Source of the DNA: VRUE01 sp963737575 | Lineage (GTDB): Bacteria; Actinomycetota; Thermoleophilia; Solirubrobacterales; 70-9 | Reading direction: 5' to 3' | Length of the DNA: 64,000 bases | Assembly (NCBI GenBank): GCA_963737575.1 | Contig: CAVTTJ010000005.1 | Location: 744,001 to 808,000, forward strand | In this document: piece after piece, positions 18,052 to 25,238 of the stretch | How positions within the stretch are numbered: the first letter of the stretch is position 1 | Layout: every line of letters begins with the position of its first letter | Notes under the pieces: model-generated | What the model was told of the DNA's origin: nothing | The model's database searches: none | What the model saw: the letters and a program-made list of their open reading frames with translations, nothing else | Translations under genes and position numbers: made by a program

Positions 18052-18394
18052 AAGCTCTTATTTGGGCTCGGTGGCTGGAATCAAACCGCCACCGCGGATT
18101 TCGGGCACTCGTGCGCATGAGTTCCCGAAACGCCGCATATCGGCGCATTTCCGCGCGCGTTGCTGATCGCGGCCGTCTGTCGCGCCACTACGAAATCCCT
18201 GCAAGCGCCCATGTTCACCGCCGCTGGTCTCGGAGAAGGGCCTAATTGCCAGTGCAAAAGGTCGTGGGTTCGAATCCCATCAGCCGCCTAGTGCCCTGCT
18301 CCGGCGGAGTCTCCGAGCGAGCGCCTGGCGCTCATCAGCCCTCGTGCATCGCGTTTGAACCCTCTGGCTGCGATCCAACCCCTGCCCGGTTACG
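18052..18394. other. Gene-free interval holding att-like repeat 3
   Basis: No gene is apparent. The interval contains the island-end block GCTGGTCTCGGAGAAGG (18223-18239) and the truncated tRNA-Gly copy described separately. The open frame across 18246-18434 is only translation of the tRNA fragment. Confidence 0.6.
18246..18287 (+). repeat. att-like repeat 3: degenerate tRNA-Gly 3' copy
   Basis: The last 30 bases (18258-18287, AAGGTCGTGGG onward to CAGCCGC) are identical to tRNA-Gly. The preceding anticodon-loop part is altered (GCCAGTGCAAAAGG instead of GCCATGCAGAAGG), and the match stops exactly at the end of the acceptor stem. It is more decayed than repeat 2. Confidence 0.8.
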
Positions 18395-18832
18395 ATGCGA
18401 TCGTCTGGCCCTCTACGCCGAGGAGGAGCCCTGAGTCTCGACCGAGAGACTGCGACGGCGTTCGTCGAAAAGTATGGACAAACCTGGGAGAGCTGGGAGG
18501 TCGAGGGCTTCGTGGATTTGTTCAGCGACAACGTCGTGTATGTCGCCCACCCACAGGAAACGGTGATTGGAAGGGACGCGCTCAGACGTTACTTGCGCAA
18601 GGAGGAGAGGGAGCAAGGGTCTGTGAGCGTCCGCATGGGCCGTGCAATAGTCGAGGGAGACCACGTTGTGGCTGAGTTCTGGGTTGCCGCGAAGAACAGG
18701 GGCGAGGAGGCGACGATCGCCGGCTGCCTTATCGCGCAGCTCGACAAGGCGGACGGGCGATGCACCTGCTTTCGCGAGTATTGGTTTGACATCGAGGGGC
18801 ACACCCCGGCCTTCGATGGCTGGGGCGAGTAG
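18395..18832 (+). CDS. SnoaL-like / NTF2-fold protein
   Basis: The 145-residue product matches the compact NTF2-fold pattern: a helix with AFVEKYGQTWESWEVEGFVDLF, then DNVVYVAHPQETVIGRDALRRYL, EGDHVVAEFWVAA and CTCFREYWFDIEG. Such proteins are small cyclases, isomerases or ligand-binding domains; catalytic residues cannot be assigned. The ATG at 18395 lacks a clear ribosome site. A GGAGGAG immediately before a CTG at 18431 suggests that translation could begin there, giving about 133 residues. It is the first gene of putative segment C. Confidence 0.75.
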   Translation: MRSSGPLRRGGALSLDRETATAFVEKYGQTWESWEVEGFVDLFSDNVVYVAHPQETVIGRDALRRYLRKEEREQGSVSVRMGRAIVEGDHVVAEFWVAAKNRGEEATIAGCLIAQLDKADGRCTCFREYWFDIEGHTPAFDGWGE

Positions 18833-19150
18833 CGGCCTTCGTGATCGACTGATCCTTCCGGGCCATCGCTGTCCACTCGAGCCGAAATCTCTATCGGGCA
18901 CAGGACCAGACTCTGTGCCCGACTCCAACCTAGCCACCTACGGCTTTTGCGGAAGACCACAGCGGCCTCCTCGACCTTCAGGGTCCACACCGAAACTCGG
19001 AACAGGGAAAGGGGCTTATAGATGGCCCTGGCCGTTCTTTGGAGCGACGACCCCCGCGGCCGTCGCTCAGATCGGACAGGTTTCGGGAAACGTCGTGAAA
19101 GAAGGGGAGCATCCCCTTCGTGACCTAATCAGTGGGGGGAACACCTTTCG
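18833..19150. other. Gene-free interval in segment C
   Basis: About 318 bases with no convincing gene on either strand. GC content looks lower than in neighbouring coding sequence. A purine-rich stretch (GTGAAAGAAGGGGAGCATCCCCTTCG, near 19094-19119) contains GGGGAG/ATCCCC and could form a small hairpin just ahead of the coupled small genes. Confidence 0.3.
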
Positions 19151-19402
19151 ATGTCCATCACCAGCGTCAGTCCGATGTCAATCAACAGCGTCAGGTGCGA
19201 ACTGGCCACCGCGATCCGGCAGGTGAACGCCAGCTACCGGGCCTTGCCCCCCGAGAAGCGCCCCGAGGTCCGCTGGAGCGTTATGGACGACACCCTCGAC
19301 ATGGCCCTCAAGAGCCGGGACCGTGAGCAGGCATTGACCGCCGTTGAAGCTTGGCGCGATCACTGGCTCGGACTCTTTGGCGCTTTGGGGGCCGGCCGAT
19401 GA
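19151..19402 (+). CDS. Small alpha-helical protein, unknown, coupled to downstream gene
   Basis: This 83-residue ORF (MSITSVSPMSINSVRCELAT...) looks soluble and largely helical, with charged heptad-like segments (LDMALKSRDREQALTAVEAWRDH). I recognise no family. Its stop overlaps the next start as ATGA at 19399-19402, which strongly suggests that both are real and translated together. Context in a tRNA-bounded segment makes an accessory or phage-derived origin plausible but unproven. Confidence 0.6.
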   Translation: MSITSVSPMSINSVRCELATAIRQVNASYRALPPEKRPEVRWSVMDDTLDMALKSRDREQALTAVEAWRDHWLGLFGALGAGR

Positions 19403-19581
19403 CTTACTGCTCCTACTGCTCCCGCCCTTCATCCAGCCTCGCAAAGGTCAAGGTGGTCGAGAAGAATTACCCCAGGAAGCGCCGCACACTCGAGCTATGC
19501 CCCGAATGCGTGATCAAGGACCCGGCTGCCTGGCGCATGACCTACCACGTCATGGCCATCGATGAGATGAGCAGGTACTGA
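19399..19581 (+). CDS. Small zinc-ribbon protein, unknown
   Basis: The 60-residue product has CSYC near its N-terminus (residues 4-7) and CPEC (about 35-38), a classic four-Cys zinc ribbon. Between and around them are basic residues (KVKVVEKNYPRKRRTLEL) that would suit nucleic-acid contact. Its ATG overlaps the stop of the preceding small gene. Such mini zinc ribbons are common in phage and island genomes. Function is not assigned. Confidence 0.65.
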   Translation: MTYCSYCSRPSSSLAKVKVVEKNYPRKRRTLELCPECVIKDPAAWRMTYHVMAIDEMSRY

Positions 19582-19827
19582 TGCAAACCTGGTCATCGCG
19601 ATGATCCGAACTTCACTGCCTCCAAGAGACCTCTCCGAGGCTCACCCTGATGTAGCCGCTCATCACGCTCGTGAAATAGACGGCAGGCGGTCAAGCGTAT
19701 CCTCCCTTCAGCCCGCCGGCGCGACCCCCGAGACTTCGCCGCTACCCAGCTTCTCGCCGCATTCCTGAGCCATCCGATCGCCTGGGCATAACCCGCTCTG
19801 CGGCGCCTGAGCGTCAAATAGCTTCCG

Positions 19828-20508
19828 CTAGGTGAGGTCGCCGGCCAAGCGGTCAAGCAGCTCCGCAACGGCGACGGGATCCTCGACCATCGGGAAGTGA
19901 CCGGTTTGGAGCTCGACCGGCTCGATGCCCAGCAGCTGTTCGGCGATGAAGCGCTGGAAGGCGGGCTCGAATAGCTCGTCCTCAGCTGCGTAGACCAGTG
20001 CGGTAGGAACATCGGGATGCGCCTGTAGCGGGTAATTGCCGGGTGGCATCGCCATCGGGCGCAGGTGCTCCGCCAGCGCCCTCGCTCTCTCGGGCAGGAG
20101 CCGCGGATACATCACCTCGATGGCGGTTTCGGGGTCCCACGCCGTCGTGCCGTCCGGCTGGGCGGAAGGAAATGGGATGCCCTCCCGGAATGGGTCCGGC
20201 GCGCCCAGGGGCGGCTCGAGCGACCCCATTCGAGGGCAGAGGTAGACAAGTGCCGAGACCTGCCGGGAGACCGCTACCAGCGGTCCGAGCGCCGAACTTT
20301 GCGAGTGCGCAACGACGACCACCGGGCCGTCAGATCCCTCAAGTGCTTCGGTCGCCGGACGGACGCGCTCCTTGTATCCGGCGGACGGGTCATGAAGCGG
20401 AAGGTCAGGGGTGGAGGTGCTGTGTCCGAGGCCCTCCAGCTGCTCTGTCACCAGACCCCAGCAGAAGGGGTCGTGCCAGGCGCCGTGCAGCATTCCGAAA
20501 GTCGCCAT
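19828..20508 (-). CDS. Alpha/beta hydrolase
   Basis: The protein of about 226 residues begins MATFGMLHGAWHDPFCW, with the LHGAWH oxyanion motif of alpha/beta hydrolases close to plant-type esterases and EstC-like enzymes. A nucleophile elbow AHSQSS follows (Ser about 75). A late Asp is in YAAEDELFEP and the catalytic His is in ELQTGHFPMVEDP. The open frame extends 22 codons upstream into MGFEPTTFF..., which is only the antisense of the tRNA-Gly fragment, so the ATG at 20508 is preferred. The gene points away from att-like repeat 4, so insertion happened right at its 5' side and its promoter must lie within about 40 bases or inside the repeat. Confidence 0.85.
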   Translation of the reverse strand: MATFGMLHGAWHDPFCWGLVTEQLEGLGHSTSTPDLPLHDPSAGYKERVRPATEALEGSDGPVVVVAHSQSSALGPLVAVSRQVSALVYLCPRMGSLEPPLGAPDPFREGIPFPSAQPDGTTAWDPETAIEVMYPRLLPERARALAEHLRPMAMPPGNYPLQAHPDVPTALVYAAEDELFEPAFQRFIAEQLLGIEPVELQTGHFPMVEDPVAVAELLDRLAGDLT

Positions 20509-20549
20509 CGGTTTGGTATAGCGCACGATGCGTTGAGGCCGAGCTCGGA

Positions 20550-20583
20550 AGAAGGTCGTGGGTTCGAATCCCATCAGCCGCTT
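20550..20583 (+). repeat. att-like repeat 4: truncated tRNA-Gly 3' copy
   Basis: Thirty-four bases (AGAAGGTCG through GCCGCTT) are identical to 13664-13697 of tRNA-Gly. The anticodon loop is missing. It lies about 40 bases upstream of the alpha/beta hydrolase start and is the outermost copy in the array. Confidence 0.8.
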
Positions 20584-20656
20584 CGCGGGAAAGCACCGTT
20601 CCGTCGGGGGCTTCTATTCGTGGACGGAGCTGTGGCTAGCTCCGCTGCCAATCAAT

Positions 20657-21433
20657 TCAGCCCTTCTTGAATGAGACGAGCTTCAGTCGCTCAACCGGGC
20701 CCTTAACCGTGATCTCGCGGACGGAGCCGATCCCCCGGATGTAGTACTTGTTGTCGATCACGCCGGGCTCGAGTGGTGTCCACTCCTTCGTCCGCAACGC
20801 CCGCATCGAGGAGACGAACGGAACCGAGACGCTTGCCTTCAGGTTGAGGACTTCGAAGTGGTCTTCGGCTTCGCCCTTCCGGAACTCCTGGCGGCCGACC
20901 AGTCCCACTTTGGGGGTGCCTGGGATCAGGACCCCCGCGCGGGCGCCATTCACGCCGGCCTGGAAGGAGCCTTCGGTGCTGGTGGTCTTGCCCTGCGGAT
21001 TCAGCTCCTTTGTTTCCTCGCCGAAGTACCAAACGTTGCCATGGCGATCCTGGGCGTAGAAGTCGTCGGTCACCTCCTCCGGCCGGCCCTTCACGGAGAC
21101 GACATCGTGGACCACCGTCGTGGCGACGCCAAGGATGCGCCTGGTCTTGTTGGTCGCCGTGACCACGTCGACCGTCTTCGTACTGCCCTTCACGCCGGTG
21201 TACCGCCATTCGCTTCCGGGCAGCAGCGGAAACCACGGGTTGGTCACTCGGGGAACAAAATCGCTCGGGCTGAGCATCGCCGGCCAGCCCGGCCCGGCGC
21301 CTGACATGATCGGCCCGGCTGCAGGGGTCGCGGCCAGCGTCGGCGAAGCGGCGGCAGCGCCACCGGCAAGGGCGCTGCAAACGGCCAGCGCCAGGATTCC
21401 CTTCCTCGCGATTGAACTGTTGGTCGCGGTCAT
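20657..21433 (-). CDS. Exported protein, function unknown
   Basis: The 258-residue product has a signal peptide (ARKGILALAVCSALAGGAAAA, cleavage near SPTLA) and a single beta-rich domain opening with DFVPRVTNPWFPLLPGSEWRYTG. It continues with TTVVHDVVSVKGRPEEVTDDFYAQDRHGNVWYFGEETKEL. The WRYTG...VxDxxYAQDxxGNVWYFGE pattern recurs in actinobacterial secreted proteins that I know only as hypothetical. I do not assign a function. It is the first gene beyond the tRNA-derived repeats and is divergent from the 21616 gene. Confidence 0.8.
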   Translation of the reverse strand: MTATNSSIARKGILALAVCSALAGGAAAASPTLAATPAAGPIMSGAGPGWPAMLSPSDFVPRVTNPWFPLLPGSEWRYTGVKGSTKTVDVVTATNKTRRILGVATTVVHDVVSVKGRPEEVTDDFYAQDRHGNVWYFGEETKELNPQGKTTSTEGSFQAGVNGARAGVLIPGTPKVGLVGRQEFRKGEAEDHFEVLNLKASVSVPFVSSMRALRTKEWTPLEPGVIDNKYYIRGIGSVREITVKGPVERLKLVSFKKG

Positions 21434-21615
21434 GGCGCCCTCCTCGCGTCCGTATCAGTGGCGGGTCACGCGGACGAGGTCGATCATCTACAAGGTACGC
21501 CGGGCGTGTGAAGGGGAGATGAGAGCGAGCCGGTTGGGGCCCAAGCGCCGAAGGAATAGGATCAGCGCGTCGATGGCCGCGGAGGAGCCGCGGCTCGGAA
21601 TTTGGGGGGGCAGCG

Positions 21616-22290
21616 ATGCTGGGCAGACTTCGGGGCCGTTTCCGCCGGCACTTGACCTACGCGAACGTCGTCTCGACCCTGTGCCTGTTCTTGGTCCTCG
21701 GCGGGGTGGGTTACGCCGCCTCGACGGCGGGGAAGAACTCGGTCACCTCCAAGAGCGTCAAGAACGGGTCGCTCACAGGCAAGGACGTGAAGGACGGCAG
21801 CCTCACCGGCAGCGACGCGAAGAACGACAGCCTCACCGGCGATGACGTCGTCGAGTCTTCGCTCAAGGCCGTCCCGAGCGCACAGCATGCCGACAGCGCA
21901 CAGCATGCCGACATCGCCGACAGCGCGTCGACAGCCAACAGCGTGAACGGCAAGACGATCGGCTGCCCTGACGGAACCACAGACTTCATGGGCGGTTGCA
22001 TGGAGAGTGCGACCACCCCGACCGAGCCACCCGACAATTGGATTCTCGCCGCGCAGGACTGCGCGCTCAGGGGTGGGAGGCTGCCCACAGCGTCCGAGCT
22101 GCAGGTGTGGGTTACTGACCATCCGTTCCTTGGTTCCGGCAAACCTGGGGCGTTCGAGTGGTCGTCGGACCCGTCGGAAGCAGAAACCGGCTTCACCGCG
22201 GTGCTGGTCTACAACGGCCCGAGCCTGGCCAATCAGGACATCAACAGCATCGCTGGTCCCTCACGCTGCATGTTGCCGCTCGTGCACTGA
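21616..22290 (+). CDS. Exported repeat protein (SLTG-type repeats)
   Basis: The 224-residue protein starts at an ATG behind a G-rich ribosome site. Its signal or anchor region has the LTYANVVSTLCLFLVLGGVGYAA motif. A low-complexity repeat follows at about residues 40-75: SVKNGSLTGKD, VKDGSLTGSD, AKNDSLTGDD, roughly 10 residues per unit. The C-terminal 100 residues, with five Cys (CPDG, GGCMES, QDCALRGG, SRCML), include ALRGGRLPTASELQVW, reminiscent of lectin or formylglycine-enzyme-like folds in which a residue of that sort lines a pocket. Function unknown; exposure on the cell surface is likely. Confidence 0.75.
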   Translation: MLGRLRGRFRRHLTYANVVSTLCLFLVLGGVGYAASTAGKNSVTSKSVKNGSLTGKDVKDGSLTGSDAKNDSLTGDDVVESSLKAVPSAQHADSAQHADIADSASTANSVNGKTIGCPDGTTDFMGGCMESATTPTEPPDNWILAAQDCALRGGRLPTASELQVWVTDHPFLGSGKPGAFEWSSDPSEAETGFTAVLVYNGPSLANQDINSIAGPSRCMLPLVH

Positions 22291-22356
22291 GCCGGCTGCC
22301 CCCAAGGAAGTCAGCTATCTCGATCGTCCGTCCAATCCTCCGGAAGGAAACTCGCC

Positions 22357-23241
22357 ATGAAGCGCTTGCAGAACAAGCTCACCTACGCCAACGCCATCTC
22401 GTCCCTGGCCCTATTCCTCGTCGTTGCCGGCGGTAGCGCCCTCGCGGCATCCACCGCCGGCTCTTCGACCTCGTCGACGCTGAAGCTCTGCGCCGCCAGG
22501 AAGAGCGGTGCCCTGCGGCTGCTCTCCGGTGGCGGTTCGTGCAAGGCGAGTGAGCGGGCGCTGAGCGTCGACAGCCGGGGGGCGAAGGGCGAGACTGGGC
22601 TTACGGGGTCGGCCGGTGCAGCGGGTGGGCCCGGCCCGGCGGGGGTCACCACCAGCCTGGCCAGTCCCGACGGTCGCTTCACCGTCGCTGCCACTGACAC
22701 CGGCATCGTCCTGACCGGTCCCAACGGCTCGGTCGCCTTCGATGGAGAAGAAATTATCTCCGACGGTGACCTCAAGATCACCAGCCCGCAAAGCCTCACC
22801 CTCACGAATGGCACTGCGCTCGACATCACCTCAGGTTTGACGACCTCGTTCACGACCGGAGTGAACTTCACGCAGACGGTGGGCGGGGTCTACGAGGAGT
22901 CCGTCGGCGCCGGGTACAGCCAGGACGTCGGCGGAGCGTACAACCAGAGCATCGGCGCCTCGTACACCCAGAACGTCGGCACCAATTACGCCCAGAGCAT
23001 CGGCGATGGCTACACCGAGACCGTCGGCGGCGTCTATGAAGGGTCCGTCGAAGGCGACTTCAGGCAATTGGTCGAAGGCACCTACGCGGCCCAGAGTGGC
23101 GGCGCGGCATTGCTGTCCGGCTCCACCGTCCATCTTGGTGGCAGTTCCTCCTGCCCGGCGGCCGCGCGCGTCGGGAGCGAAGTGAACGGCTTTCTGCAGG
23201 TCACCGCCCCCGGCAGCTCGTCGAAGGTCTTCGTCTGCTGA
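22357..23241 (+). CDS. Exported fibre-like protein with collagen-like and octad beta-helix repeats
   Basis: The 294-residue product shares the LTYANAISSLALFL signal type. After a Cys-containing segment comes a short collagen-like stretch (GETGLTGSAGAAGG, about 78-96). Ten exact eight-residue repeats of the form G-x-x-(Y/F)-x-x-x-(V/I) occupy residues 168-247: GVNFTQTV, GGVYEESV, GAGYSQDV, GGAYNQSI, GASYTQNV, GTNYAQSI and so on. This octad period is the hallmark of the triple-stranded beta-helix of phage gp5 and VgrG spikes. A secreted trimeric fibre is inferred. A Cys-containing C-terminal cap (SSSCPAAARVGSEVNGFL) follows. Confidence 0.75.
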   Translation: MKRLQNKLTYANAISSLALFLVVAGGSALAASTAGSSTSSTLKLCAARKSGALRLLSGGGSCKASERALSVDSRGAKGETGLTGSAGAAGGPGPAGVTTSLASPDGRFTVAATDTGIVLTGPNGSVAFDGEEIISDGDLKITSPQSLTLTNGTALDITSGLTTSFTTGVNFTQTVGGVYEESVGAGYSQDVGGAYNQSIGASYTQNVGTNYAQSIGDGYTETVGGVYEGSVEGDFRQLVEGTYAAQSGGAALLSGSTVHLGGSSSCPAAARVGSEVNGFLQVTAPGSSSKVFVC

Positions 23242-23327
23242 TCGAAATTCGGATGGACCTACGAGCCCGCCGCAACTTCGGCGTCTCTCGGGGGATAATT
23301 TGGACAACGAACCGAGCGGGGGAAAGA

Positions 23328-24599
23328 ATGAGGGCGATGACGCGGGGACTCATGCTGGGACTGAGTGCGGCGCTGTGCGTCCTGGCTGCCCTCTTCTCGG
23401 CAGGGGCGGCGGCGGCCTTCGGCGGCGAAATCCACGGCAAGGTCACCGACCATCTCGGAGAACCGATTGCCGGGATCACCGTCTGCGCTGAAGGTCTGGA
23501 TCCGTTGACCGGCAACGAATGTGACTGGAGTACCGACGCGGAAGGCAAGTACTCGATCGGCGGTCTCCAGGAAGCCTCCTATCGGGTTGGCTTTCACGTC
23601 GAAGGCAGTCCCTCGTTGAACTATGTCCAGCAGTGGTACAGCGGGAAGGCCCACCCCGAAGAAGCGGATCCGGTCGAATTGGCCGAAGGGGAAACAAGGG
23701 AAATCAACGCCCAGTTGCAGACCGGGGGAGAGGTTCGCGGCACCGTCACCGACCACACGACCGGCCTTCCGATCGAGGGCGTGCAGGTCTGCGCGCAGTT
23801 GCTCGGCTTCTTTCAGACCGGGGAAGTCGGCTACTGCGGCCGCAGTGACGCGGCGGGTGAGTTCACCGTCAAGAACCTGGGCACGGGTCACTACCGATTC
23901 GAAATCAGGACCGAAGGGCACGTCAACTACGTCGAAGAGCTGTTGCCCGAACCGCCGGGCTACGTTCCCGTGACGGCGGGTGGAGTGGTTGAAGTCGAAG
24001 CCCGTCTGGTGCCGGGGATCGAGATCGAAGGGACGCTGACCGAAATGGGGACCGGTATGCCGATCGTCGGCCTCTTGGCGCCCCACTCGGTGCCGGCCGC
24101 ATGCGCGCTGAACCCGATGACGCAGGCGCGAGTCAAGTGCGCCACGGTTGAATCGGGCGGCCACTACTCGATCGCAGGTTTGCCGGCCGGCACCTACGCG
24201 GTCTCCTTCGCTGTCGACTGGGTCGAAGAAGGGCTCGACCTGCACCCCGACGGCTACGTGCGGCGCTACTGGCAGGAAGTCCCGAGCTTCGGCGAAGCGA
24301 CCCTGCTGGCCGGCAGCGCGGGAGCGGTCTTCGATGAAATCGACGCCGCCCTGACCGAAGGCGAAGAAGTCTTCCCGAACTGCGAAGTCCAAAGCGCCTG
24401 CCCGCCGCCTCCGGGCTCTGGTGAAACCTTCTCCTCTGCCGGTGGCGCCACCGCTCCGGCGACGACACTGCCCCAGACGAGACCGACCACCCGGCCTCTG
24501 CTGCGGCGGCCACGGTGCAAGAGGGGTTTTCGCTACGCGACGAAGAGCGGGCACGCCCACTGCGTCAAGATCCCGAAGAGGCACCACAGGCAACGCTGA
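23328..24599 (+). CDS. Secreted protein with carboxypeptidase-regulatory-like domains
   Basis: The product of about 423 residues has a signal peptide (LMLGLSAALCVLAALFSAG). At least three CarboxypepD_reg-like, Ig-fold modules follow, with GEIHGKVTDHLGEPIAGITVCAE, then GEVRGTVTDHTTGLPIEGVQVCAQ, then IEIEGTLTEMGTGMPIVGLL. Each module ends in a (Y)SIxGLxxGxYxVxF strand. The Pro/Thr linker and the basic KRHHRQR end suggest wall or polymer contact. The ATG at 23328 has GGGGGAAAG upstream; longer in-frame extension is ignored. Glutamate is almost always GAA (about 36 against 5 GAG by eye), the strongest case of this codon bias in the window. Confidence 0.8.
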   Translation: MRAMTRGLMLGLSAALCVLAALFSAGAAAAFGGEIHGKVTDHLGEPIAGITVCAEGLDPLTGNECDWSTDAEGKYSIGGLQEASYRVGFHVEGSPSLNYVQQWYSGKAHPEEADPVELAEGETREINAQLQTGGEVRGTVTDHTTGLPIEGVQVCAQLLGFFQTGEVGYCGRSDAAGEFTVKNLGTGHYRFEIRTEGHVNYVEELLPEPPGYVPVTAGGVVEVEARLVPGIEIEGTLTEMGTGMPIVGLLAPHSVPAACALNPMTQARVKCATVESGGHYSIAGLPAGTYAVSFAVDWVEEGLDLHPDGYVRRYWQEVPSFGEATLLAGSAGAVFDEIDAALTEGEEVFPNCEVQSACPPPPGSGETFSSAGGATAPATTLPQTRPTTRPLLRRPRCKRGFRYATKSGHAHCVKIPKRHHRQR

Positions 24600-24659
24600 G
24601 GCCACGACGGGGTCTGGGGCTCGCATGGACCTCCAGCGGCCTTCCATTCGTATTAGAGG

Positions 24660-25238
24660 ATGTGGTCTCTGCCAGATTTGGACAAAGCCGGCCTGGCGAA
24701 GGCAAGCGAGCGCGCCCTGGTCAGCGCCGCGCAGGACGGCTCGACGGCGGCGATGGAGGAGCTGTTTCGGCGCCACTGGCCGACCACCCACCGCGCCGCC
24801 TACCTGATCGTGCGTGACGCGGCCGCGGCCGAGGACATCGCCCAGGAGGCCTTTCTCTCCGCGCTGAGGGCGCTCGGCCGCTTCGATCGCCGCCGCCCGT
24901 TTGCCCCCTGGCTGCACCGGATCGTTGTCAACCGGGCGATCGACTGGAGCCGCGCCCGCTCCCTGCGCGGCGAGGTGGCGGCGAGCGGAGCCCTGCTCGA
25001 CTCGGTCGGTGCGGTGCCTGCGGAGGACGAGCACCTTGGGGACGCTGGTGAGGTCGCCGACGCGGTGGCGGCGCTCTCGGCCGAGCACCGCGCGGTCGTC
25101 GTCCTCCGCTATCTGCTCGAGTACACCCCCGGTGAGATCGCCCGCATGCTCGACCTGCCGCGGGGGACGATCAACTCGCGCCTGCGGCGGGCGCTCGACC
25201 GGCTCTCCGAGCTGCTCGGTGAGGAGGGAGCGAGGTGA
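24660..25238 (+). CDS. ECF-family RNA polymerase sigma factor
   Basis: This 192-residue sigma factor starts at a GTG. Region 2 runs about residues 30-95 (AMEELFRRHWPTTHRAAYLIV, AEDIAQEAFLSALRALGRF, FAPWLHRIVVNRAIDWSR). Region 4 runs about 130-180 (ALSAEHRAVVVLRYLLEYTPGEIARMLDLPRGTINSRLRRAL). No flagellar or sporulation-type region 3 is present. Its stop overlaps the next gene's GTG start by 4 bases, the usual arrangement for a sigma and its anti-sigma partner. Confidence 0.93.
   Translation: MWSLPDLDKAGLAKASERALVSAAQDGSTAAMEELFRRHWPTTHRAAYLIVRDAAAAEDIAQEAFLSALRALGRFDRRRPFAPWLHRIVVNRAIDWSRARSLRGEVAASGALLDSVGAVPAEDEHLGDAGEVADAVAALSAEHRAVVVLRYLLEYTPGEIARMLDLPRGTINSRLRRALDRLSELLGEEGAR

Larger units (their letters stand above)
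15397..18287. mobile_element. Putative integrated segment B with aquaporin and phospholipase C-like genes
   Basis: The segment is bounded by att-like repeats 2 and 3 in direct orientation. It carries only an aquaporin gene and a 4-base-overlapping phosphoesterase gene. No recombinase is present. Repeats 2 and 3 share a 28-base block upstream of the tRNA-derived part with 3 mismatches (15329-15356 against 18223-18250), which suggests that the same type of element end was inserted twice. Mobility is inferred. Confidence 0.5.
18288..20583. mobile_element. Putative integrated segment C
   Basis: The segment lies between att-like repeats 3 and 4. Cargo is a SnoaL-like gene, two tiny translationally coupled genes and a minus-strand alpha/beta hydrolase; about 560 bases are apparently non-coding. 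No integrase is seen. Being farthest from the intact tRNA, and bounded by the most degenerate repeats, it would be the oldest insertion under a serial-insertion model. Confidence 0.45.
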
